Assembly (NCBI RefSeq): GCF_016802725.1
Contig: NC_052666.1
Span: 13,394,375 to 13,458,374 of the forward strand
Direction of reading: 5' to 3'
Source: Solenopsis invicta
Lineage: Eukaryota > Arthropoda > Insecta > Hymenoptera > Formicidae
DNA length: 64,000 bases
Part shown: positions 1 to 10,105 of the stretch, in pieces
Numbering within the stretch: the stretch's first letter is position 1
How the letters are laid out: every line of letters starts with the position of its first letter
Position numbers and translations under genes: made by a program
Notes under the pieces: model-generated
Database searches by the model: none
What the model was told of the DNA's origin: nothing
What the model saw: only the letters and a program-made list of their open reading frames with translations

Positions 1-2043
1 ATCTGGTCCACTTGAAGAAGAAGCGTTTGCTGCGTAATCTAATTGCAATCTTCCATCCAGATAATCGAGATGATTAGCAACAAATTTGTCAATTTTCATC
101 GGTAAACAGCCTTTAAAAAGTCGCGTTTTATATTCAGCGAAAATTGATTCGACTGAAGAAGATATTGGTACTTCTGTGCCAGTTTTAAAATAAGAACGCA
201 TTACACCTGTTCACAACAGTAAATTTTGAATTAAAATTTTTATTTTCATTGGAGCTGCTGGATTGTAAAATGCATTAACTATAGTTCCATCTTTTGATTG
301 TGTTGCTAACTCGTTTGCTTTTGCATATAAGCTATTGCTCCATTCCTGCCAAGACAATGGAGTTTCATTGGAATTTGTGATGTCATCTAATGGTACTATA
401 TCTGTAGTATTGTAATCATCAAGATGCACACCTTTAATACAATTATTGGCAAATTGTAAACATGTTTCAGCTGGAACTGAAGTGCCATCGGCATGGCCAA
501 CATCTTCACTTAAAGCTACAGCTAATATAGACGTCAGAAAAGAAGTTAATTCGTCCATAGATTACATTTTATATGCTTGAGCAATGTACCTCAAATAAAA
601 TTGTCGCACTTTGTTTGACAAGTGTCGCAAACACTCCCAATTGCTTATAATTTTAATGACGTGGCTGACATTCAGTCTTAAATATGAGCCCGGTAGATTT
701 GTTTCTTTATTTTTTACAACGACGTCATAACAGCGTTCTAAATAATGCTTTAGATCCGCACAATCGGCAAATGCGCGCGCTAAAGCGACTAATATCGCTC
801 GACTAAAATCCGTTATCGTTACAGATGGTACTGCAGCACCCGCTCTTCGAATTTCGAGTAAAAAATATGTTAAAAGAGCTGCATCTTGCTTCGTGGAGAT
901 CATTTGAAAAACTGAGATCTTACGTTTACCTTCCGGAACAATTACGCATTGATACAAGAACAGATGAGAAGATGACGTTCCATCGGGTATTGGCAATTTT
1001 TTTGCTATGCTACCTGTAGTATCCATAGTAAAATATGCATTTTTTGAACGATTAATTATTTTATACATTGTTAATTGTTCTGTAGACCAATACATTACAT
1101 AAAATGGATCTAAGCCTATTCCGTGTATTGATCTGGGCCTTTTAACATATTTGTATATTTGCAAATTTTGAATTGGATCACAATCACTGATTCTTAACCG
1201 ATTATCCAATTTATTTTGCTTGGCTTTACGTAAGACGCGTGCCAAAAATAAAATTGGTGGACTTTTGTCATCAAATTCCATGATTTTGTTTGCTTCTTCA
1301 CTACGCCAAATCATAGCTTGTTTCTTCGCATCTATTAAATGGCCAGTTACTTTCTGTCGAAGAGAACCTTTTAGTTGCCTTTTTTTAATATGATTAATTT
1401 GATTGTCAAAATTAATCAAGGTACAGTCAAATATTGCATCTTGTCCATCATTTGGTTTCTTCATCATTTTGCCTGTTAATTTCGCTTTACATTCCTTACA
1501 AATTATGTAAAATCGTACGAAACAGTTGGCATTATGACTTGGAAACACTGCTGCCTTTTTAAACGAAAATGCACAAGGAATTTTTGTTTGCTCCTATATT
1601 TTTGCAGCAAATACATTTGATCATTTGCCAGGTTTTAATATTAAGTATCGGCGATTGGAATATTGTCTCGCTATAGGTTTAACATTGTCCCAATTTTTTT
1701 CAGAAATTATAAGTCTAAAAATTGTATCACTCTCAAAGGAGCGCTTTTTCTCATCACTTTCAAAAGAACACTGAAAGGAACTTATTTCTGACTCATTGAG
1801 GAAATTGTTAATATTATTGGTATCTATACCATACTCTTTTAATACTTCAGAAGCTATACCACGTCTATTCTCGTTCATTATAGTATATATGTGCTTTGGA
1901 GTTATAAAAGAGTCTAATTTTTTCATTTTTTTGCTAATTTTTAAGTACATGGGATTTACTGGCGGTAAGCATTTTTTGTTTGGATAAATACATTTATATT
2001 CTGACATTTTCAATATTTGAATTAATTTGCTTTGATCGTACAT
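1..2043 (-). pseudogene. Decayed MULE/NOF-like DNA transposase, running off the window start
   Basis: Three open stretches (2043-1621, 1548-562, 558-211) lie in one frame on the minus strand, separated by stop codons (TGA at 1621-1623, one TAG between 1621 and 1548, TAA at 562-564). After a frameshift near 210 the coding sequence continues to base 1. Together they give about 680 codons. The N-terminal part has a cysteine pair of the CKEC type that may bind zinc. The central part has TDFSRAILVALARAF, like the conserved acidic block of Mutator-like and NOF-type transposases, and the C-terminal part has a VESIFAEYKTRLF segment typical of transposase ends. The family call rests on remembered motif resemblance and is moderate; decay is seen directly. 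The gene starts about 12 bases from the AGCGCTAA repeat array, which suggests a position next to an element terminus. Confidence 0.55.
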
Positions 2044-2056
2044 TTTTAATTTCCTA

Positions 2057-2290
2057 CAGCGCTAATGACAGCCTAAATATCAAATTTCAGCGCTAATAGT
2101 AGCCGATATATCAAAATTGAGCAGCCGTTCAGCGCTATTGAGCATATATATATATATTTTTTTTTTCTTTTTCTTTTTCTTCTCCACCTTCTTCAAGTAC
2201 CTGTAAAAGAAAAAGTTCACATTTAAATATTATACAATATACAACAAACGTATACCAAACAGTAATACATATTATTATATCAGATTATAA
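2057..2290. repeat. AGCGCTAA subterminal repeat block plus A/T-rich end segment
   Basis: AGCGCTAA-type units start at 2058, 2089 and 2131, with GCAGCCGATATATC-like spacers, followed by a pyrimidine-rich run and a segment containing TCAAGTACCTGTAAAA. The same units and the same following segment recur in the same orientation at 22774-23014 and after the MITE at 23221. This is therefore one repeat family, probably an element end. The exact terminus was not found. Confidence 0.7.
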
Positions 2291-3426
2291 TAACACTGGT
2301 CGACAAAAATTCAATATTTTTTTAGCTTTAAAGAAAACGAAGTCGTTTCTAGTAGATTTTGATGCACTGATTACGAATCTGGCCGCAAAAATGTTGTATC
2401 ATGTCAAGTTTTTGAAATATTCTCTCTAACTTAAAGGTGCAAAAAATGAAGTTTTGGCAAAATTTTCCACGACTTATAAAATGTCCAACAATTTTTTTTT
2501 TAGCATCCAACTTGATGTCACATTAAAGTATGATTCTTACCCTTTCCAACGCATATTTGATTGCAATGATCTGACTTTTTTCGCTGAAATAGAGTAAATT
2601 GAATTTTAAATTTTTCAAAAAAAAAACATTTTTCCATATTTTCTTTATTTTCGTTATTTTTTTAGTTTTTCATAAAAAGTTTTGGTCAGATCACATTATA
2701 TTAATAATGTCATGACACTCATGATTTTTTGTTGTTTAACTATGAATATCTCAGATGTGATGATAAATAAATATTTCTAAAGGATTAGTTTAACAATGAT
2801 TTACTTTTTATAGAAATATTTGTTCTTTTTAAAAACATTAATTAATTCCAATCTCTGTTATCCTCGAGAGACAGTTCAGTTATTAATACACAGACAACAT
2901 TAAGAATTAATTCAAATCTCTCTGACTTGTCTTATTGTAATTTCATTATGTTTAAGAGACCGTTACTATCAATTCTTAAACATCATCTCATCGCACTATC
3001 ACACTATTGACTCTACGTTATTCTCGCCTCGAAACAATGAATGCGTCAAGAATTACATATAATGGATCGATTACTCTATGGAAAAAGGAGTCTTACCACT
3101 CAGACTAAGTGATCCCATGCCAATTAATATTGTTAAACTACATTGTTAAAAAATTGCGTCACGTTTCAACATGCGGTGGCTCAATTTTATATTTTTTTAT
3201 TATATTTTTCAACATGCAATTATTTTTATAGACTATAATAACACTGAAGAAGACTTAGTATAATTCGAAATGTATGTAATATTATATATTCGAGCAAACT
3301 TTTCTTTTATTTAAAGACAGTCCAATGATTACTCGTAACAGACTGATATCCTTCATTATAATTAAAAATCAAACATACATAATTTAAAAAAAAATCTTTC
3401 AGAATTGTTACACATGATATATACTA
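2291..3426. other. AT-rich stretch with no recognised gene
   Basis: No open frame of substance was found. Long A and T runs dominate. A CACTGGTCGACAAAAAT-like start near 2293 could be a transposon end, but I found no partner terminus. The rest looks like single-copy or very old repeat sequence. Confidence 0.4.
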
Positions 3427-3961
3427 CTGTGTCCAAAAAGTAAGGTGACATTGCATTTATTTCGAAAATTCTTTATTTATTCTTGCAAATCAATTTCGTC
3501 CCCTTCAAAGTAATCCCCCCCTGATATAATACACTTATTCCAACGGATTTTCTAATCTTCGAAACAGTTGTAATAATCGATTTCAGGAATGGCCTTTAGC
3601 TCCTTCTTCGCAGCGGCTTGAATCTCTTCTATCGACTCGAAACGGTGATTCGTGATTTTTTAACCAAAAACTCGACTAATATCGTTCCACAACCACCGTA
3701 TTCACCTGATTTGGCTCCATGTGACTTCTGGCTATTCAGCAAACTCAAGCGGCCGCTCCGGGGACACCGTTTCGCTGCGAAGAAGGAGCTGAAGGCCATT
3801 CCTGAAATCGATTATTACAACTGTTTCGAAGATTGGAAAATCCGTTGGAATAAGTGTATTATATCAGGGGGGGATTACTTTGAAGGGGACGAAATTGATT
3901 TGCAAGAATAAATAAAGAATTTTCGAAATAAATGCAATGTCACCTTACTTTTTGGACACAG
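3427..3961. mobile_element. Mariner fold-back derivative with TA target duplication
   Basis: TA at 3425-3426 and TA at 3962-3963 flank a 535-bp unit. It begins CTGTGTCCAAAAAGTAAGG and ends with the reverse complement. The inverted arms are long, about 190 bp (3427-3618 against about 3772-3961), because the left arm is an inverted copy of the 3' end of the transposase gene. Only a short piece of unique mariner sequence remains between the arms. This is a rearranged, non-autonomous copy that would fold into a long hairpin. Confidence 0.85.
3618..3911 (+). pseudogene. Mariner transposase, C-terminal fragment
   Basis: The frame carries YSPDLAPCDFWLFSKLK, the mariner block with the third catalytic aspartate of the DD34D triad, followed by the usual C-terminal basic region and a GDYFEGDEI-type end. 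The N-terminal helix-turn-helix part and the first two aspartates are missing. The first residues are read from inverted-arm sequence, so the annotated start is not a real start. It cannot encode an active transposase. Confidence 0.85.
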
Positions 3962-3989
3962 TAGTACTTTCAGAATTGTTACACATGAT

Positions 3990-4159
3990 AAAAAAGTTTC
4001 TTGTGAGGAGAGGAAAGGGGAGGGGGAGGGAGTAAATGAAAGGAGAAGAAGAGGAAAAATGGAAGAAAAGAAAACGGAAGAAAAAAGAGAAAGAAGAGGG
4101 AGGAAAAAAAGAAAGGGAAGTGAGAGAGAAGACAATGAGAGAGAGAGAGAGAGAGAGAG
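3990..4159. repeat. Purine-rich low-complexity tract ending in (GA)n
   Basis: GGGAGAAGAAGAGGAAAA-type sequence runs into a pure GA dinucleotide run at about 4136-4159. The serine/leucine/phenylalanine-rich frames on the minus strand are artefacts of this composition. The hAT element at 4168-7460 is inserted at its edge, and purine-rich sequence resumes after the right target duplication. Confidence 0.9.
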
Positions 4160-4368
4160 TGCCTGGGTAGTGCTTCCGCAAGACAAGACAATTCAATATT
4201 TTTTGTAATCTTGTTTTGTTCTTGAAAAATATGAAATTTTAACTTCTTGTTTTGTCTTGCCCAGATTCTTAATACAAACAATATTGTCTTGAGTCCGCTT
4301 TTTCTTGATTTTATCTTGAAAAATCTTGTCTTGATGATAATTTTCCTACATACCTATATTTTTCGAGA

Positions 4369-5150
4369 CTAGGGTAAGTTATTGTATATGCATTGAGAAA
4401 AAGATGCTTGGCATTTGTTTTTAAATGGTTTAATAAGAATTTTATTAAAACATTCTACATATTAGAATAAAGTTACTACTTTGGGATTAAATCGACTGTA
4501 AGTGTATGTAGTTGTAAAGGAATTAACTACGAGATCGAGTGAGTTTTCTATCTGTTTAATATTTAACGTTTGGTTTTAAGTATATGACGCCCGAGTTACA
4601 AAGTACGATGTGTTGAGACAAGAGATCACTTGGCGAGAGAGAGCGTTTCTTCTCTCGCCCGCTTTATATAAGCTCCGAAATGACCGTTTGGTCCGCAAAT
4701 TCGAAGCTGTATATGATTTTCCTTGTTTGCGAATCTTTTGACAAACATGTTATTTATTTTCCTGAGTAATATTATTTTCCAAACCTTCAGTTGGGCATGT
4801 GGCGAAAGGTCGCCACAGGACCCCCCTGCCAGTGATAGGCGCTATGATAGGCGTTCTTATTGTTGCTTGCAATTGAGCTATGAGTCACAGAATACTAAAA
4901 TAAAATAAATAATAAATAATAAATAACACCTACTACTATATACATTAATTTAGCTTGATGCGCGTCAAAAGAAATTGAGTCAGGAAAATAAATTAAAAGT
5001 ATAGAAAACCGACTGTCTCAGTAACAAAAAAAAACTATTACACAAATATATATTGACAACTATGCTGATTCGCGTCTCGGGTCTTTTTACAATCAACTAT
5101 GAATTTGACATTTTCGTCAGACAACACAGAGATATGTTTAAGTAGGTTAA
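4369..5150. other. Unassigned interior of the hAT element, promoter-like segment
   Basis: No convincing gene. CTTTATATAAGCTCC near 4660 resembles a TATA box on the plus strand, and a (AATAAAT)n run lies at about 4898-4925. It could be an LTR belonging to the neighbouring Gypsy fragment, but I could not place TG...CA borders, so it stays unassigned. Confidence 0.3.
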
Positions 5151-5269
5151 TTTTTCTATCGTCGTAAGCCCGCCTGGAATCGGTCCGGGGAACGAACCCT
5201 GCGTCCTGCTCTTGTCACTCTTTCTCTCCTCGTTCCTTGGGAGTCGGTGCGTTTTCGCTTTGTTCTCGG

Positions 5270-6836
5270 TCAAGGCCTCGTGTTGATGTCTTGGCTGCCC
5301 GTTTGCGTTGTCGCTGCTCGATCCTTGCCGGCACCTGCTGTCAAATCTGTAAACAGATATGCCGGTTTAACGCGGGCGATTAAGATTGTTACATCTTTGC
5401 CGTGCACGCGTACGACAAGATCCCTGTCCATACGCCTCACAACTGCAAACGGGCCATTATAAAGTGGCTGCAACATCGTCTTCGGACCATCATGTCGGAC
5501 AAAAACTTGACCAGCCGTCTCCATTGAAAATAAACGGACGCCGCTCTCCGTGGCGGGTCCCACTGACCGGGTGCAAAAAGTCAAAATGACGGCGCAATTC
5601 CTTGACAAAATTAGCGTCATCATTTACATCCTCGCTTAGTCGTTAGCTTAAAAATTGTCCCGGAAGACGAAGCGCTTCTCCGTAGACAAGTTCGGCTGCC
5701 GTTGTCTGAAGGTCTTCTCTCCAAGCTGCTCGCACCCCTAATAAAACGGTTGGCAGCACCTCGGTCCATCGGCTGCTTCCATGGCACTTTATCGCCGCTT
5801 TGAGCTGGCGATGAAGCCTCTCCACCATACCATTCGCTTGTGGATAGTATGCTGTCGTCCTCAGGTGCGCCGTTCCCGTCAGCTCGCTCAGCTGACGGAA
5901 AAGTCGGGACTCAAATTGGCGTCCTTGGTCGGTGGTAACCCGGAGAGGTATTCCCAATCGATCCAGCCCTCGTAAAATGACCTGGCGACTGTCTCTGCTT
6001 CCTGGTCCTCCAGCGGAAACGTCTCTGGCCATCGAGTAAACCGATCAACGCAGGTGAGACAGTATCTTTTCCTTTCTGAGCTCGGCATCACAACAATGTC
6101 CAGATGAATATGCTCGAACCTCCTGGATGGTATAGGAAATTCTCCGACCGGGGCGACCACGTGTCTCGTGATCTTGGCTCGTTGACACGGTATGCATGTA
6201 CGGGACCAACTCCGGCAATCGCTTCTCATCGACGGCCAAACATATCGCTGTAATATGAGTTTGACCGTCGCCTTGATACCCGAATGAGCCAGGTTATGGA
6301 CGCTGTCGAACACCGCTCGACGAAAATCTCTTGTCAGAAACGGCCTTGGTGTTGCCGTCGCCGTGTCGCAGTACACCGCCACTTCTGTTCCAGGAATTTT
6401 GATTCTCTCTAAGAGCAGACCGGACTCTCGTCGCACGTGCTCTTTTAGCTCCTCGTCGTTCTCCTGTGCCGCAGTTAACGCGAGGTAGTCCAAAGGGGAT
6501 TGCATCTCCTTTATCCTTGATAATGCATTCGCCACTATATTCTCGTCGCCCGACACATGCCGGATATCTGTTGTAAACTGACTTATAAAATCTAAATGAC
6601 GGAATTGTCGCGGCGTGCATTTCTTTGGTTTCTGTCTAAAAACAAAAATCAACGGTTTATAATCCGTGTATACGGTGAACACTCTCGCCTCAAGCATGTG
6701 CTGGAAATACTTGATGGCGAGGTAGATAGCCAATAATTCGCGATCGAACGCGCTGTATTTTGACTCGGCTGGGCTTAGCTTCTTTGAAAAAAAAGCTAAC
6801 GGTTCCCATCCGTTCTCTCCTTGTTGTTGTAACGCC
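5270..6836 (-). pseudogene. Gypsy-type retrotransposon pol fragment (RNase H and integrase)
   Basis: Read from 6836 downwards, the frame opens inside the RNase H domain (FSKKLSPAESKYSAFDREL, then TVYTDYKPLIF). It continues through an integrase zinc-binding domain ending in CIPCQRAK, and a DDE core with LDIVVMPSSERKRYC and TTDQGRQFESRLF. The frame shifts near 5975 and has a stop near 5643. The last part (5623-5270) is the integrase tail with GPFAVVRRMDRDLVV. Gag, protease and reverse transcriptase are absent. The copy is truncated at about 6837 and lies inside the hAT element. Confidence 0.85.
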
Positions 6837-7240
6837 GCTCATAATCTGATCGTCTCTGCAGGTTAAATTCTTTCTACAACCGTGCAGGACTGAGAGCTTT
6901 CCAGAATCTCCAGCAGAATCGTTTTTCCAGTAGCCTTATTTGTATTTCAATCTCAATTGTACAGATTGTATTGAGTGTACCACCGCTGCAATGAATCTCA
7001 GCAAGGACATACGTTCTCGATTTTGAATACGTTTTCAATTTTTCGTCTGAGAAACACTACAGAGCCTTCCTTTTAAATCTTTTGTATCGAGTAGTGATCA
7101 GTAGTGATGCAATACTGAGCTAGCATGCGCGCACCGTTAGGTTAGCACACGGCCGGGCCTCGCTGCAAGCGCCGGTGTTCGGGACCACGCGACGAGAGCC
7201 CTCCCTCGGACGCCGCTTACGACATTTGACTAAACGTGCG
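6837..7240. other. Unassigned sequence inside the hAT element
   Basis: No gene or known repeat was recognised. A GC-rich patch at about 7125-7230 contains one GTTAGGTTAG, which is too short to call telomeric. Confidence 0.3.
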
Positions 7241-7484
7241 CCTGATTTTATGGAATACTTTATACATAATCTTTTCAGTGAGTCAAGATCAAGATTTCTC
7301 GAAATCTTTAGCAAAAGATCTTGTTCGGACTGATTTCTTGGCTTGTCACTTTTGATATTGGTCTTGATTGTTTTTACATGGATCAAACCTTGATATTGTC
7401 TTGAGTTTCAAGACAAGACAAAACAAGATCAAGATTTTCTTGCATTTTGCGGAAGCACTATGCCTGGGTGAATGAATGGGGAAG

Positions 7485-7486
7485 AA

Positions 7487-7521
<35 letters not shown>

Positions 7522-7738
7522 AAGAGGTGAGGGGAGGAGAGGATAAGGAATGGAATAAAATAAAAAGTAAATACAAAAGAAAAATTGAATAGAAATTTAA
7601 AACAAAAAATTTTGCGACAAAACCAAAAGTTCCGTGGGTGTCTTTTGTGTATGTGTGTGTGCGTGCATGCGTGCGTGCGTGCGTGCGCGTGTGCGTGCGT
7701 GTATGTGCCTGTTTGAGCATGTATACATACATGTGTGA
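7485..7738. repeat. Microsatellites: (GACA)n and (GTGC/GT)n
   Basis: GACA units run at about 7495-7521, and a GTGCGTGCGTGC/GTGTGT tract at about 7643-7705. The histidine/threonine- or cysteine/valine-rich frames here are artefacts of these repeats. Confidence 0.9.
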
Positions 7739-7744
7739 TATTAC

Positions 7745-7867
7745 CTTCTATATTTACACTTTCTGTACATTCTGTATCTTTATTATTTTCTGCAGATTCT
7801 ACAGATTTTTTGGCAACTTTGGCAGCCTTGCTATTTTTCATATCTTTTTGCTTGGACACATTGGCTT
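7745..7867 (-). CDS. Candidate internal exon, lysine-rich, unknown gene
   Basis: On the minus strand an acceptor (TTCAAATTTTAG) precedes 7867, and a donor (GTAATATC) follows 7745. The 123-nt segment between is open and encodes a polar stretch with KDMKNSKAAKVAKKSVESAE. It is not low-complexity repeat. No family was recognised. It may join the segment at 7909-8087, but no donor is visible there, so the gene is either broken or wrongly delimited. Confidence 0.35.
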
Positions 7868-7908
7868 CTAAAATTTGAAATTAATTGTTGAGTTTCTTAA
7901 TAAATTTG

Positions 7909-8087
7909 TTATTGTAAGGCTCCTGATTCATCGTCGTAGCTAAAAATCATACTTTTCTTGCCAGTTGTATCTTTTCTATTTAGATCACTTATTTTTTTAG
8001 ATATGTATAGAGATACCTTATTGCACTCTATTTGCGCATCAATTTCAGAAGTCTTTGCAACATTTATCATCCAATACCGAAATATGT
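7909..8087 (-). CDS. Candidate 3' exon or exon fragment, unknown gene
   Basis: A good acceptor (AATTTATTTACAG) on the minus strand precedes 8087, and the frame stays open to a TAA at 7909-7911. It encodes about 59 residues including EIDAQIECNKVSLYISKKI. The upstream sequence, presumably intron, runs straight into the Helitron end at about 8134. This suggests a host gene intron that received the Helitron. The product is unknown and no homologous fold was recognised. Confidence 0.35.
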
Positions 8088-8133
8088 CTGTAAATAAATT
8101 AATCAAGTATCACGTTTATATGCCACTGTATAA

Positions 8134-8960
8134 AATTACCTTTTCAAAAAAAGGTAAAAAAAAGGTGCCAATTCATATGTATGCGCGCACCTTATCTTTA
8201 ATTTTTCTTAAAAACTCAAGTGGTACTATTTTTGTATTTTAACAGAAAAATTTTTCCATGCTAACCCATTTGGTAACTTTACTTTTAACTTTAATTCTAC
8301 AAAACAAAAGTAGTACTACATTGTACTTTGTATTCTCATTAAAAAATTTTCTTATTCCAACCCAAGTGGTATGTATATTTTTTAAAAACCCAAGCGATAG
8401 TTGAAAGAACTATACTACTTTTAAGAAATAAAATCAAAGTGGTAGTTCTTTATATTTTTTTTAAATAAACTTATTCCAACCTAATGATATGTATTTCAAA
8501 AAAATTTTTAAATTGTGTTATTTAATTCAAGTAGGTACATATTTCCACAAAATTTGTGAAATCTTTAAATTGCGCCAATTACAAAGAGCATATATTATTT
8601 TAAAATAACTGTTGTATATTTAATGTCATTGAAAAAACTTATTTTAAAAACTCGAGTGATAGCATCTTTAATTCTTATTGAAAAATTTTATTCCAACCCA
8701 AGTGATATTTCCTTCAATAAATAATATCTTAAAATTGTATAATCTAATTTAATCTAAATGTTTAATTTAATCAGAAAAAATTAAAGAGACAATAGTACAA
8801 AATCAGACAAAATGAAAAACACTTTTTTAATAAAACCCAATTGGTGATATTATTAAATTTTTCTAAAACAAAATTCAAATAGTATTTATGTTTGTATTCC
8901 CATTGAAAAATCTTTCTGTTTTAACCGAAGTGGATGTATTTAATTTTAATAAGTTTCAAT
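8134..8960 (-). repeat. Array of AACCCAAGTGGTA-like motifs in the Helitron 3' tail
   Basis: About a dozen diverged copies of the motif (consensus about AACCCAAGTGGTA) lie near 8214, 8263, 8358, 8387, 8429, 8478, 8523, 8650, 8694, 8836, 8873 and 8923, spaced 30-130 bp. The reverse complement (TACCACTTGGGTT) occurs three times in each of the related ends at 33655-34056 and 38170-38580. No protein-coding potential was seen. Confidence 0.6.
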
Positions 8961-8978
8961 GGAATATAACATTTAATT

Positions 8979-9341
8979 TCAAAGAATTAAAGAGGAAACC
9001 AAACAAAATGAGAAAATTTTATTGAAACAAAAAGTTTTTAATGTACAAAAAATTGGCGCTGTTGTAACTTGATGCTCTACCAAATTTTTTATATAATCAT
9101 ATTTTGTACAAAGAGCGTTAAGAAAATCAAACGCATCTCGTTTAATATCAGTCGAAAAATACTTTCCTAAATTTTTTTGTATTGTACAGGTATTCAAATT
9201 GCGCATTCCGTTTTCATATCGATGCGTGAATGTACTTAAAACATCCAAATTATCAAAATTAAACAATTGTTTTCTAATAATATATAAATGGAATATACAT
9301 TGCAACGGAGCATTCGCATAACACGAAATTTTGTCAATATT
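8979..9341 (-). pseudogene. Ubiquitin-specific-protease-like (C19 peptidase) ORF, truncated
   Basis: The frame opens after a TAA at 9342-9344 and reads DKISCYANAPLQCIFHL, close to the USP cysteine box (consensus NTCYxNAxLQxL). The would-be catalytic Cys codon is at 9321-9323. About 60 residues later KRDAFDFLNAL matches the USP QQDAHEFL box, and the order and spacing fit a USP N-terminal half. The later zinc-binding and His boxes are missing. It lies about 50 bp downstream of the helicase on the same strand, so it is probably Helitron cargo or a fused accessory domain. Homology is inferred by motif reading only. Confidence 0.55.
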
Positions 9342-9389
9342 TTAGAAACCATGTATAATCCAATTTCCAAAACTTTGTTGAACTTGTTC

Positions 9390-10094
9390 TTAAGCTGATT
9401 GTTGAACAGAAATAATTGTTTTCTCTAATATCCATGGCACATCTTTAACTTTACGGTAACGTTCTTTTGATACATTAATAATTTGTGCTTCTGGTTTATG
9501 TAACTTTTTTAAACGATTATGTTTAATAATCGGTTCTTCACTGTCTACTACAGACAAAGGGTCATAATTAATCAAATGCAATCCATCTAAAGACGTTACT
9601 CGGGATAAAGCAACATAAGTCTGACAGCAACTAAATATCGAGTTACCTATGTCTATAATGGCATTTTGTAAACTTAAACTTTGACTTTTATGAATGGTGA
9701 TACCATAACTCAAAGATAATGGAAATTGTTGTCTAATAACATATACTCCATCCATGACTTGAAACTTGACCTTCACTCTTTTAATTAAATATTCCGAACC
9801 AGACGGTAAAAGAAGTTTGACCTTTTCAATATAATCAGTTGATGTATCCTGTACAACTGAAATAACTGTAGCAATTGTGCCATTTACAAGGCCCAAACTA
9901 GTATTGATATTGCGTCTTATCATTACTTTTGCTCCAATTTTAATTGAAATTTGTTTGGAAAGGCCAACTAGTCTACTATTATCATCATCATTATTTGACA
10001 ATACCTTTTTAACTTTTTTCTTTATATATGGAATACAGTCAATCTCATCTTCAGCAATTAATAATATTTCTTTTGAAGCAATACGACTTAACAT
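9390..10094 (-). pseudogene. Helitron Pif1-type helicase, C-terminal half
   Basis: The 234-residue open frame contains KIGAKVMIRRNINTSLGLVNG, then GITIHKSQSLSLQNAIIDIG and YVALSRVTSLDGLHL. These are the late motifs of the Pif1/RecD-like superfamily 1 helicase fused to Helitron Rep. The helicase would unwind DNA during rolling-circle transposition. The first codons come from the junction with the inserted element at 10106. Upstream continuity resumes at 11693 across that insertion. Confidence 0.85.
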
Positions 10095-10105
10095 AGCAGT
10101 GTTAA

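Larger units (their letters stand above)
4168..7460. mobile_element. hAT-superfamily element (non-autonomous) with 8-bp target duplication
   Basis: TGCCTGGG occurs at 4160-4167 and again at 7461-7468, exactly outside inverted termini TAGTGCTTCCGCAA (left) and TTGCGGAAGCACTA (right). An 8-bp duplication and a YAGNG-type terminus are hallmarks of hAT elements. Both ends carry many subterminal TCTTG/CAAGA motifs (4185-4340 and 7260-7440), candidate transposase binding sites. No hAT transposase was found inside. The body holds a Gypsy pol fragment and unassigned sequence, so this copy depends on a transposase elsewhere. Confidence 0.88.

Noticed and set aside
825..1019. Plus-strand ORF over the MULE/NOF-like region
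   Set aside because: Shadow of the transposase coding strand, with no independent support.
3875..4281. Ser/Leu/Phe-rich ORFs on minus
   Set aside because: Artefacts of the purine-rich tract at the edge of the hAT element.
7133..7143. Telomere-like TTAGG sequence
   Set aside because: Only one and a half units, so no evidence of a telomeric tract.
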